Source of the DNA: Rhodothermales bacterium
GTDB lineage: Bacteria; Bacteroidota; Rhodothermia; Rhodothermales; JAHQVL01
DNA length: 64,000 nucleotides
Direction: 5' to 3'
NCBI GenBank assembly: GCA_041391505.1
Contig: JAWKNW010000003.1
Location: 186,001 to 250,000, forward strand
Under the pieces are notes generated by a model. The model did no database searches. It was not told the DNA's origin and saw nothing but the letters and a program-made list of their open reading frames with translations. Below, one piece after another: positions 16,525 to 25,325 of the stretch; positions within the stretch are counted from its first letter, which is position 1; each line of letters opens with the position of its first letter. Both the position numbers and the translations under genes were made by a program.

Positions 16525-18087
16525 TCATTTGATGAGTGTGTTCGCACGATTTGGCGCTTCTCCGGCCTGTTCGGTGGCCAGCACCCGCAGTTCGACCGGG
16601 GTGGAGGAAAAGTCGTCCCGGGTCTCCTCGCGCAGCAGCACCACGCGCACGTCCGTGAGGGCGGGATCGAGCGCCCGCGATTGCCGCAGCCAGTAGCGCG
16701 CGAGCTCCGGCGCGAGCAGCGGCGCCTGGTCCATCACGTATTCGAGATACTTGCGCCACCGCTGGTTTTTATAGGTCTCCGCGATGTGCGCGGGCCGCTC
16801 CCAGGACAGGGGCCCGCCGTGGAAGAGGTCGACGGAAGCGCCGTCCGCCAGGCGTCCTTCCATGACGTACCACCCGTCGCGCGTGGGCGGCGCGGGCGCA
16901 AACATGTTCCAGCGTTCCTCGAACCGGATGGCATTGCCGAACGGCTCCAGCCGGCTGAAGAACAGGTCGTAGTAGACGCTTTCCATCAGATTTGCCGTCA
17001 GCAGGTTGGCCGACAGCATGTAGACGAGCAGCAGGGCCTGGAGGACCATCCCCCGGAGCCCGGGCGCGGCGCCCGGATCGATGCCGCGCACGCGCAGGCG
17101 CTGCGCCAGCCGGCGGAAACGCGGCAGGTTGTGGACGGCGAAGCGCCGGGCCGGGTCCATCGGAACGAGGGCGCCGAGCCGATCCCAGAACGGCGCCGGC
17201 AGAAACAGGACCCAGGCGGCCATGCACACAAACGGAAAGAGGCCGATCATGAGGGTCGCCGCCAGCCCGGCGTGGAACGCGATGAACGAAAGCGCGGCCA
17301 GGCTCCGCCAGAATCCCGTAATAAACGGAACAAACGCGAGCGCCGGCCCCACCATCTCCAGCCAGTAGGTGCCCACGCTGAGCGCGTTCAGCACGGCGTC
17401 GGGCGCGCCGAGCAGCCAGACGCCGGCCGGCCGCACGAACCGGTCGAGCCGAAGCGCATACTGCAGCGCCGAGCCGTCGACGAGCCACACCTCCTCCGCC
17501 TTAAAAATGACGGTAAACCAGTACACGAAACACACCTGGAGGAGGATGCCGAGCGTGGCCACGGAGAGATGGTACGGGGCCGGCTGGGCCGGCCGGCCGG
17601 CGAGCGCGTCCAGCGAAAAGCGGGCGCCGAGCGGGAGAAACAGGCTCCAGAGGAGCAGGTCGAGCAGCAGCCAGTCGCCGCCGTTGAGCACGAGCGGGTT
17701 GCGGGTGTGCAGGCTGAGCGTGAGCAGCCACGCGCACCAGGTGGCGGCGCGCGTGCGGTAGCCGGCCGTCAGGGCCAGCGCCGCCAGGCCGGCGGCGGCG
17801 AACAACACGGCCTGCCACCACAGGCTGCCGGAGAGCAGGTGCAGGGATAGCGCCCAGTCGGCCGGATAGTAGGTAAAATAAAAGGAGCGCGGCACGACGC
17901 CGGCATCCGTGTAGTGCGCACCGAGCGCCGTAGCCCGAACGACCAGATCCACCAGCAGGATCACCCCGATGGCCACGCGAAAAACCGCCAGCGCCCTGAG
18001 GTCGATGCCGAGCAGCACCTCAAGACGGCCAATGATTCCACCTATTTGTCCAGAATTGTGATTAGACACAGATTCAGACTCCTGCAA
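16525..18087 (-). CDS. HTTM-domain integral membrane protein (vitamin K-dependent carboxylase-like)
   Basis: The 520-residue protein matches the HTTM pattern. It starts with a DLRALAVFRVAIGVILLVDL helix, followed by the loop HYTDAGVVPRSFYF. About ten membrane helices follow, including LNGGDWLLLDLLLWSLFLPLG and a YWFTVIFKAEEVWLVDGSAL segment. A C-terminal soluble part contains RFEERWNMFAPAPPTRDGWYV. HTTM proteins relate to the membrane half of gamma-glutamyl carboxylase; most bacterial members have no known substrate. It stands alone, with convergent and divergent neighbours, so no pathway is suggested. The long C-terminal domain with the WNMFAP motif is common in bacterial HTTM proteins. Confidence 0.85.
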   Translation of the reverse strand: MQESESVSNHNSGQIGGIIGRLEVLLGIDLRALAVFRVAIGVILLVDLVVRATALGAHYTDAGVVPRSFYFTYYPADWALSLHLLSGSLWWQAVLFAAAGLAALALTAGYRTRAATWCAWLLTLSLHTRNPLVLNGGDWLLLDLLLWSLFLPLGARFSLDALAGRPAQPAPYHLSVATLGILLQVCFVYWFTVIFKAEEVWLVDGSALQYALRLDRFVRPAGVWLLGAPDAVLNALSVGTYWLEMVGPALAFVPFITGFWRSLAALSFIAFHAGLAATLMIGLFPFVCMAAWVLFLPAPFWDRLGALVPMDPARRFAVHNLPRFRRLAQRLRVRGIDPGAAPGLRGMVLQALLLVYMLSANLLTANLMESVYYDLFFSRLEPFGNAIRFEERWNMFAPAPPTRDGWYVMEGRLADGASVDLFHGGPLSWERPAHIAETYKNQRWRKYLEYVMDQAPLLAPELARYWLRQSRALDPALTDVRVVLLREETRDDFSSTPVELRVLATEQAGEAPNRANTLIK

Positions 18088-18165
18088 TAAAATCCTTCAA
18101 TAACTATACTTGCACAATAATACTACCATAGAATGAACGCTCCCCAACCCGCTTCAACATAGCCC

Positions 18166-19152
18166 ATGCCCATACACGCCACCTCTACGGACACGGAACT
18201 GCCGGTCCGTTTTGACGACATCCGGGACGCCGCGGCGCGCATCGCCGGCGTCGCGCACCGCACGCCCGTCCTGACCTCCTCGACCCTCGACAGCCGGCTC
18301 GGCGCCCGCGTATTCGTCAAGTGCGAGAATTTTCAACGCGCCGGGGCGTTCAAGTTTCGCGGGGCCTACAACGCGCTCGCCCGGCTCGACGCCGGGCAAC
18401 GGGCGCGGGGCGTGCTCGCGTTTTCGTCCGGCAACCACGCGCAGGCCGTGGCGCTGGCGGGCCGGGCGCTGGGCATTCCCGCTACGATCATCATGCCGAA
18501 CGACGCGCCTTCCGTAAAGCGGCGGGCCACCGAGGGGTACGGGGCCGAGGTCATCGCCTACGATCCGGCCCGCGAATCGCGCGAGACGCTGGCGGGCTGC
18601 ATCGCCGAGGAACGGGGCCTGACGCTGATACCGCCGTACAACCACCCCGACGTCATCGCCGGCCAGGGCACGGTGGCCCTGGAGCTGTTCGAGGATGTGC
18701 CGGACCTCGACGCGCTGGTCGTGTGCTGCGGCGGGGGCGGCTTGCTGAGCGGCTCGGCCATCGCCGCGCGCGCGATGGCGCCGGCGTGTTCGGTGGTCGG
18801 CGTCGAGCCCGAAGCCGGGGACGACGCCTGCCGGTCGTTTCGTACCGGCACGCTGCAAACGGTCAGCCATCCGGACACGATCGCCGACGGGGCCCGCACC
18901 CCGTCGCTCGGGACGTTCACGTTTCCCATCGTGCTCCGGTGCGTCGACGACATGGTGTCGGTGCCGGACACGGCGCTGGTCGAGGCGATGCGCTTCCTGT
19001 GGGAACGGATGAAAATCGTCGTCGAGCCCACGGGCGCGCTGGCGCTGGCAGGGCTGCTCGCCGGCCGGCTGCCGGCGCAGGGCCGGCGCATCGGCGTGAT
19101 CGTCAGCGGCGGCAACATCGACCTCTCGGCCGCAGGACGGCTCTTTTCTTGA
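18166..19152 (+). CDS. PLP-dependent threonine/serine (or hydroxyaspartate) dehydratase
   Basis: The 328-residue protein is a fold-type II PLP enzyme. The Schiff-base Lys is in GAFKFRGAYNAL, the substrate loop is FSSGNHAQAVAL, and the phosphate-binding Gly loop is VVCCGGGGLLSGSA. It lacks the ACT domain of biosynthetic threonine deaminase, so it is the catabolic or racemase-like type (threonine deaminase, serine racemase or threo-3-hydroxyaspartate ammonia-lyase). The KCENFQRAGAFKFRG context is frequent in the last two. A second, more distant paralogue lies at 59985-60941. Divergent from the HTTM gene with an 80-bp intergenic space. Confidence 0.85.
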   Translation: MPIHATSTDTELPVRFDDIRDAAARIAGVAHRTPVLTSSTLDSRLGARVFVKCENFQRAGAFKFRGAYNALARLDAGQRARGVLAFSSGNHAQAVALAGRALGIPATIIMPNDAPSVKRRATEGYGAEVIAYDPARESRETLAGCIAEERGLTLIPPYNHPDVIAGQGTVALELFEDVPDLDALVVCCGGGGLLSGSAIAARAMAPACSVVGVEPEAGDDACRSFRTGTLQTVSHPDTIADGARTPSLGTFTFPIVLRCVDDMVSVPDTALVEAMRFLWERMKIVVEPTGALALAGLLAGRLPAQGRRIGVIVSGGNIDLSAAGRLFS

Positions 19153-19302
19153 GGGGATCTCGTCAGTCGGCATCCGGGTTCGTGACGAGGGTCGTCGTGA
19201 ACACCAGGCTGAGTCGACCTGTTCTGTCCGCAATCGGCGGCTTTCGTCCCGCGCTCCATCCATTCAATCGCTCGGCGCGGGCGTTTTTTGTATGATCGTA
19301 TT

Positions 19303-20718
19303 ATGCACGTAGGGATTATTGGCGCGGGGCCGGCAGGTATCACGGCGGCGTATCAACTGGCAAAAAAGGGCGTCTCGGTGGACGTGTACGAGGCCGGTCC
19401 GGCCGTCGGCGGTCTGGCGCGCACGATCGATCTGTGGGGGCAGCGGGTCGACCTCGGCCCGCACCGCTTTTTCAGCACCGACCGCCGGGTGAACGCGCTG
19501 TGGCTCGAAGTGGTCGGGCGGGACTACAGCATGGTCGATCGGCTCACCCGCATCTATTACGGCGGACGCTTTTTCAGCTACCCGCTGCGCATCTTCAACG
19601 CGCTGCGTCTGCTGGGGCCGGTGGAGGCCGCACAGTGCCTCGGCAGCTACGTCCAGGAGCGCCTGTCGCCCACCGAGCAGGACGGGTCGTTCGAGGACTG
19701 GGTAGTGCACCAGTTCGGCCGGCGTCTCTTCGAGATCTTTTTCAAATCGTACAGCGAGAAGCTCTGGGGCATCTCGTGCAAGGAACTCGACGCCGACTTC
19801 GCCTCGCAGCGCATCAAGAAGCTCTCGCTGGCCGAGGCCATCTTCAACGCGATCAAACAGGGGCGAGGCAACCGGCACAAGACGCTCGTTGACCGTTTCG
19901 CCTACCCGCACCTCGGCAGCGGCATCGTCTACGAACGCATGGCCGAGGCCATCACGCGCCGGGGCGGCCGGCTTTTTCTCGATCGGCCGGTGCGCCGCGT
20001 CGTGCCGGCGGGCGACGCTGTCCAGCTCGAACTGGAGTCCGGCGAAACGGCGTGGTACGACCACGTGGTGTCCTCGATGCCGCTGACGTTGATGGTGCAG
20101 CGGCTGCCGGACGTGCCCGACGCGATCCGCGAACACGCGGCGGCGCTGCGGTTTCGGAACACCACCCTCGTCTACCTGCAGGTCGAAGGCGACGCCATCT
20201 TCCCGGATAACTGGATCTACGTCCACGACCCGGCGCTGCAATTCGGGCGGATCACCAACTTCCGCAACTGGACCCCGCAGCTCCACGGCCCCCGGGGCGA
20301 GAGCATCCTGGCGCTGGAGTACTGGAGCTACGACGAGGACGCCCTCTGGGCGGCGTCGGATGACGACCTGATCGCGCTGGCCCGCCGCGAGATCGGTGCG
20401 ACCGGACTCCTCGGCGAGCGGGCCGTGCTGGCCGGCCACGTCGTGCGCATCCGGCGGTGCTACCCGGTGTACGACCGCGACTACAAACGCCACCTCCGCC
20501 CCATCGAACAGTATCTGCAGACGATCCCGAACGTCACCGCCATCGGGCGGTACGGGGCCTTCAAGTACAACAATCAGGATCACAGCATCCTGATGGGCAT
20601 CCTCGCGGCGGAGCGCATCGCCGACGACGCCAATCACAGCCTCTGGGACATCAACACCGACTACGACACCTACCAGGAAGGGGCGCTCATCACCGAAACC
20701 GGGCTCCAGGAGCTATGA
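19303..20718 (+). CDS. FAD-dependent amine-oxidase-like oxidoreductase
   Basis: A 471-residue protein from the ATG at 19303; an in-frame TTG at 19288 is less likely. The N-terminal dinucleotide fold is MHVGIIGAGPAGITAAYQL, followed by the GG-type motif EAGPAVGGLARTI and LGPHRFF. Central parts include SFEDWVVHQFGRRLFEIFF and EKLWGISCKELDADFASQRI, and the C-terminal FAD contact is IGRYGAFKYNNQDHSILMGI. It belongs with protoporphyrinogen-oxidase/UDP-galactopyranose-mutase-like flavoproteins found in polysaccharide and lipid loci. The stop codon overlaps the start of the next gene (ATGA), so it is co-translated with the GT39-like membrane protein. The substrate is probably a sugar nucleotide or lipid-linked sugar (inference). 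Confidence 0.8.
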   Translation: MHVGIIGAGPAGITAAYQLAKKGVSVDVYEAGPAVGGLARTIDLWGQRVDLGPHRFFSTDRRVNALWLEVVGRDYSMVDRLTRIYYGGRFFSYPLRIFNALRLLGPVEAAQCLGSYVQERLSPTEQDGSFEDWVVHQFGRRLFEIFFKSYSEKLWGISCKELDADFASQRIKKLSLAEAIFNAIKQGRGNRHKTLVDRFAYPHLGSGIVYERMAEAITRRGGRLFLDRPVRRVVPAGDAVQLELESGETAWYDHVVSSMPLTLMVQRLPDVPDAIREHAAALRFRNTTLVYLQVEGDAIFPDNWIYVHDPALQFGRITNFRNWTPQLHGPRGESILALEYWSYDEDALWAASDDDLIALARREIGATGLLGERAVLAGHVVRIRRCYPVYDRDYKRHLRPIEQYLQTIPNVTAIGRYGAFKYNNQDHSILMGILAAERIADDANHSLWDINTDYDTYQEGALITETGLQEL

Positions 20719-22318
20719 CGGCGGCCCGCGTTCCCTGGATCAAGACCCGCGCCGGCACCGTCGCCACGCTCGCATTGCTGTTCGCCCTGTCCGTCGCCGT
20801 GCGCGCCCCGATGCTGGGGCGCCCCCTGTTCATGGCGCACGAATGGCTGACGGCGCACGTGTTGACCACGCTGACCATCTGGTCGGAAGAAGGGATCTCG
20901 ACGTACGGATACAACCCGGTGTATACATTCGACACGCCGGCGGATCGCCACGTCAAGAGCCTGACGAGCGGCATCGTGGACGAGGCGGGCAACTACTACT
21001 ACGTTTCCTACCCCCCGCTCACCTTTCTGCTGCCCTACGCCGCGTTTTCGCTGCTCCACGTCGAGCCCGGCGTGCTCGCCATCCGCATCTGGTCGCTCCT
21101 GCTTCACGCCATAACGGCTATCATGGTGTATGCGCTGGTCGCCAGCATCTACGGCATCCGGCTGCGGGACGGGCTGTTTCCGCCGGCGCTGATCGCCTAT
21201 GCGATCTACCTGTTCATGCCCATGGCGCTCAAGCACCATCTGAACTCCTACTTTGCCGACATGCTCGTGCAGCCCCTCTGGCTGGGGTGCATCTGGTATG
21301 CGTTTCAACTGTACGAGCGGGAAAAGCTGGGGCTTACCGGGTATGTGTGGGGCTTCGCCCTGCTGAACTTCCTGGCCGTGTATACCGAATGGCTGGGCGT
21401 TTTTAGCGCCTTCGTGCTGTTCGTGTTCGCCCTGGTTCGATGGCGGTCGGACCCGAGGTATCTGCGGGTCCTGATCGCGATCGCCGTGAGCACCGCCCTC
21501 GCGCTGGGTCTCGCCGTGGTGCAGTACAGCACGATCGCGGGGCTGGACGGCTTCATCGACGCCTCGATCGAGCGGTTTACCGTACGCAGCGGGGTCGAGG
21601 GCACAGGCGGGGTGTCGATTCGCCGGCCGCTGTATCACATCATTCTGCTGCTGAGCTACTGGTATCGCTTCTATCCCATCCTCGGTTTACTCGCGTTCCT
21701 GCTGCTGTTCGTCGCCCTGACGTACCGGTGGAAGCCGCTCACGCGGCGGCGGCGGCACTTTTTCATGCTGATCGCGCTCGGCTTGCCGGTCATCATGCAT
21801 CACGTGGTGTTTTTCGATTTCACCTACGAGCACGAGTTCGCCGAATTAAAAACCGTCGGGAGTGCTGTTCGCCTACCTCGCAGCGGCGGACTGTATCATC
21901 ACATCCGCTATGCCATCTTCCCGGAGACCCGAAGGGTCTTTCATGCGATGGTCGTTGCGATGCCAGCCGTTCTCTGTATGCCTGGGCGTGTATACATACT
22001 ATCAGCAGATTCCTCGGAAGGATTTGAGGCTACACCGGCAAACCGGGAAATCATTGGACGATTAGCCGCCGAGAATGAAACGATCTACGTGTTAGGCCCG
22101 AGAGAACGAATGACATAACTCACTACCGCAACAATGAACGCGCGGTCTCAGCACCAATTCAGTATTACGCCGGCCGCAACATGCTGATGGTTGTCGACCG
22201 GAATGAAGTCGAATCCCATATGCGTGAAAACGGAATCCGGCGCGCAATCGTGTTCACCTCGACTCAGACGAATACGCTGAACGCCGTGGAGCACATCCGC
22301 CTGGACAACCTTCCCTAA
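20715..22318 (+). pseudogene. GT39-like polytopic membrane glycosyltransferase, copy 1, frameshifted near the 3' end
   Basis: It is intact from 20715 to about 21850 with many membrane helices. A first loop contains MAHEWLTAHVLTTLTIW and a second has NYYYVSYPPLTF. Later helices include VYTEWLGVFSAFVLFVFALV. After FAELK the frame changes; one extra A in an A5 run at about 21847 explains the first break. Further breaks near 21940, 21985, 22015 and 22105 separate readable pieces (VLFAYLAAADCI, FEATPANREIIGRLAAENETIYVLGP, QYYAGRNMLMVVDRNEVESH) that align in order with the intact paralogue downstream. Such proteins usually move a sugar from a polyprenyl phosphate to lipid or protein. Error or true decay cannot be distinguished here. 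Confidence 0.75.
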
Positions 22319-22331
22319 CCGTCGTCCAATC

Positions 22332-23909
22332 TTGCGAGAGAAAAATCACATCGGATTCCGCCCAGCCAGACTCCTAGCCCTTGTGCTTCTAGGAAGCTTC
22401 CTGGTTAGCATTCTGATTCGCCTGCCCAACCTCGACCGCCCCCTCTCCAACGACTATGAGTGGGTCACGGCGCATACCCTCATCACCCTCGACATCTGGC
22501 GCACGGACGGCGCGCTCCGCCACCGGCTCGCGCCGATTTATACCTACCCCTACGCCGCGGATACGCACATCGAGAGCCTGACGAGCGGCGTGGCGGATGC
22601 CGAGGGGCGGTATTATTACGTCTCCTACCCGCCGCTGACCTTCATCGCCCCGCATCTCGTCTTCACCGCGCTGCGGATCGCGCCGTCGCCGCTGGCGCTG
22701 CAGGGGCTGAACCTGGTCCTGCACGCCCTGACGGCGTGGTGTCTGTACCTGCTCGTCGCCGGCCTCCGCCGCCGCCCCCTGCGCGACGGCCTCGACCTGC
22801 CGGCGCTGGCGGCCTTTCTGGTGTACACGTTTTCGGCCCCGAACCTCTGGTTTCATGCGAACGTGTATTTCGCGGATGTGCTCGTCCAGCTGTTTTTTGT
22901 CGCCGCGGTGTGGGCCATCGCCCGGCATGTGCTGGAAGACAGGCCGATCTGGCCGGTGGGCGTCGCCCTGTTTTTGATGACCTACACCGAATGGCTGGGC
23001 GTTTTCCTGACCGCGACGGTCGCCGGCGTGGCCGCGGCGCGCGGGTTCGATCGGCGCTGGATGCGTGTCGCCGGCGTGTGCATCGCCGGCTCGGGCCTGG
23101 CGCTGCTCGTCACGTTCCTCCAGTATGCGTCGATCGCCGGCGCGAGCGCGTTCATCGACGCATCCGTCACCCGTTTTGCCGTCCGCAGCGGGCAGAGCCA
23201 GGGGCTGTTCGGCAATCCAGAGGCCTACCTGAGCATCGGGATCGCGTACGCGCGCGGCTATTTCCCCCAGGCGGTGCTGCTGGTCGTGCTGGGGGCGGCG
23301 GCGTGGACGACCCGCGCGGCGCGTCCGGCCGGCGAGGTCGGCTGGCTGCACTGGATCGGCCTCACGCTCGCCCCGGCCCTCATGCACCACCTGGTGTTTT
23401 TCGAGTTCACGACCATCCACGATTTTGCGCTGCTGAAAACATCCGTCCCGCTCGCGCTGGGCACGGCGGCGTGTATGGATCGGCTTTGCGCGACGGACGA
23501 GCGCGACGGCGCCCGCTTTTATGCGGCCTTCGGGCTGGGCGTCACCGCCGCGCTGCTCGCCTTCTCCGTGTTCCTGTACTACGCGCACATCACGCACGAC
23601 GCCGTGGATCAATTCCAGCTCGTCGGGGAGACCGTCGGGCGCGAGGCGCGGTCCGACGAGACCGTGTTCATCGTGGCGGACCGGTCGCTGTACGGGCTCA
23701 TCATCCCCGGGCCGGATCATGACGTCGTCGCGCCCCAGATCCTCTACTACGCCGGCCGGGACATCCTGCTGGTCGATTCGATCGACGACGCGTACCGGCA
23801 TCTGGAAACCTATGGCAAACCGCGGGGTGTGCTCTTTTCGTTCGCGGCATCGCGCCAGGCGCCGGTCGTGACGCGCCTCACCCTCCCCCGCCCCGCCCCG
23901 GATCCCTGA
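22332..23909 (+). CDS. GT39-like polytopic membrane glycosyltransferase, copy 2
   Basis: The 525-residue protein starts with a TTG codon. It is a tandem paralogue of the preceding gene, sharing the acidic loop (SNDYEWVTAHTLITLDIW), SLTSGVADAEGRYYYVSYPP, a TYTEWLGVF segment, and the closing ILYYAGRDILLVDSIDDAY domain. About ten hydrophobic helices are visible. The first-loop Asp-Tyr-Glu is the likely catalytic position for GT39/PMT-like enzymes that use polyprenyl-phosphate sugars. With the FAD oxidoreductase it forms a small envelope-glycan cassette. The donor and acceptor are unknown. Confidence 0.75.
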   Translation: MREKNHIGFRPARLLALVLLGSFLVSILIRLPNLDRPLSNDYEWVTAHTLITLDIWRTDGALRHRLAPIYTYPYAADTHIESLTSGVADAEGRYYYVSYPPLTFIAPHLVFTALRIAPSPLALQGLNLVLHALTAWCLYLLVAGLRRRPLRDGLDLPALAAFLVYTFSAPNLWFHANVYFADVLVQLFFVAAVWAIARHVLEDRPIWPVGVALFLMTYTEWLGVFLTATVAGVAAARGFDRRWMRVAGVCIAGSGLALLVTFLQYASIAGASAFIDASVTRFAVRSGQSQGLFGNPEAYLSIGIAYARGYFPQAVLLVVLGAAAWTTRAARPAGEVGWLHWIGLTLAPALMHHLVFFEFTTIHDFALLKTSVPLALGTAACMDRLCATDERDGARFYAAFGLGVTAALLAFSVFLYYAHITHDAVDQFQLVGETVGREARSDETVFIVADRSLYGLIIPGPDHDVVAPQILYYAGRDILLVDSIDDAYRHLETYGKPRGVLFSFAASRQAPVVTRLTLPRPAPDP

Positions 23910-23929
23910 ATCCTCCAAGCCATCCCTCC

Positions 23930-24766
23930 GTGCCCACCGACGACGCGCTCAAAGCCTACCTCGAGGAACTCGTCGCCCGGTTCGAGCAGCCGGCGTTCAT
24001 CCAGCCCGACCCCATCTCGATCCCGCACGCGTTCGAGGACCCGCGCGACCAGGAAATCATCGGCCTCTACGCGGCCCTGCTGGCTTGGGGGCAGCGGGCG
24101 ACCGTGCTGAAGAAGATGGAAGAGCTGTGCGAGCGGATGCGGTATCAGCCGTACGCGTTTGTGTCCGGCTACGACCCGGCGCGCGACGCCCCGCGTCTCG
24201 CCGGCTTCAAACATCGCACGTTCCAGCCGGCCGATGCGCACTGGCTCACCCACGCGCTGTCGACCGCGCTGCGTCGTTCGGGCAGCGTCGAGGCCCTCTT
24301 TCTCGCCCACCTGCCCGACGAGGCGCCCGACATCGGGCCGGCGATCCAGGGCTTCAGCGACACAATCCTTCAGGCGCTCCCCGAAACACCCGGCCGGCTC
24401 GCCAAACACCTGGCCCGCCCGTCGACCGGCAGCGCCTGCAAGCGCCTGGCGATGTATGTCCGCTGGATGGTCCGCCCCGGCCCCGTCGACCTCGGCATCT
24501 GGCGCCGCATCGCGCCCCGCCAGCTGATCCTGCCGGTGGACGTGCATTCGGGACGTCAGGCGCGGGCGCTGGGGCTGCTGGAGCGGAAGCAGGACGACTG
24601 GCGCGCGGCCCTCGCCCTGACGGAAGCCTGCCGCCGGCTGGATCCGAACGACCCCTGCCGGTACGATTACGCGTTTTTCGGCGCCGGCGCCTACGGCGTA
24701 TCGCTCGACGCCCGGTTTACGGCGGAGAGGAGCGGCGCCCCGACTTCATCGCCGGGGACGCGGTAG
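23930..24766 (+). CDS. DUF2400 (TIGR02757) family protein
   Basis: A 278-codon gene starting with GTG. It has the family features DPISIPHAFEDPRDQEIIGL, ALLAWGQRATVLKKMEEL, RTFQPADAHWL, ACKRLAMYVRWMVRPG, DLGIWRRIAPRQLILPVDVH and RLDPNDPCRYDYAFFGAG. The function is unknown; the helical layout recalls HhH-type DNA glycosylase folds, but this is only a suggestion. Normal members end shortly after the FFGAGAYG region. Here the last 25 codons overlap the 3' end of the convergent flavin reductase gene by 76 bp, so the C-terminal tail may be a neutral run-on. Confidence 0.85.
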   Translation: MPTDDALKAYLEELVARFEQPAFIQPDPISIPHAFEDPRDQEIIGLYAALLAWGQRATVLKKMEELCERMRYQPYAFVSGYDPARDAPRLAGFKHRTFQPADAHWLTHALSTALRRSGSVEALFLAHLPDEAPDIGPAIQGFSDTILQALPETPGRLAKHLARPSTGSACKRLAMYVRWMVRPGPVDLGIWRRIAPRQLILPVDVHSGRQARALGLLERKQDDWRAALALTEACRRLDPNDPCRYDYAFFGAGAYGVSLDARFTAERSGAPTSSPGTR

Positions 24767-25236
24767 CCCTGGCGGTAATACAGGATGGGCAGTTCGTCGA
24801 GGCCGTAGTCGTGGATCGCCTCGACCTCGCACAGGAACAGCGAGTGGTCGCCGGCGGGATGCACGGCGTAGCGCCGGCACGTCAGCACGGCGAGGGCCTC
24901 CCCGAGGATCGGCAGCCCGTCGGCCGAGCGGTGCGCGACCGATCGAAACTGGGATTCGGAGGACGAGTCCGGCAGCGCGAAATGCTGGCTGAGGCGGGCC
25001 TGGCCGGCGTGGAGGATATGGATGGCGAACCGCTCCGCCTCCACGATCGACGCGTGGATGGACGAGTCGATGCTCACGTTGAACGACACCAGCGGCGGAT
25101 CGAGCGAAACGCTCGCGAACGAACCGATCGTGACGCCGCGAGGACCAGCCGCGGTGGCGATGGTGACGACCGTGACGGGTGAAGGCACGTGGCGCATCAC
25201 GGCGCGCAGCGCCTCTCCGTCGATAGGGCTCTTCAT
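24691..25236 (-). CDS. Flavin reductase-like FMN-binding protein
   Basis: The 181-residue protein shows the flavin-reductase split barrel: MRHVPSPVTVVTIATAAGPRG, then the FMN-contact segment TIGSFASVSLDPPLVSFNV, FAIHILHAGQARLSQHFA, and a C-terminal HSLFLCEVEAIHDYG...PILYYRQGYR. Members reduce flavin with NAD(P)H for a partner monooxygenase or bind FMN as oxidoreductases. No oxygenase partner is adjacent. It ends inside the convergent DUF2400 gene. RBS and start agree with an ATG at 25236. Confidence 0.85.
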   Translation of the reverse strand: MKSPIDGEALRAVMRHVPSPVTVVTIATAAGPRGVTIGSFASVSLDPPLVSFNVSIDSSIHASIVEAERFAIHILHAGQARLSQHFALPDSSSESQFRSVAHRSADGLPILGEALAVLTCRRYAVHPAGDHSLFLCEVEAIHDYGLDELPILYYRQGYRVPGDEVGAPLLSAVNRASSDTP

Positions 25237-25325
25237 GGCGTACTCACCTCGCTGTGCCGGCGTCCCCTCGCGTCATCGCGGAGCGGCGTCGACACCGAAC
25301 AGGCTGTGGGGGTGGTGGGGCGGTG

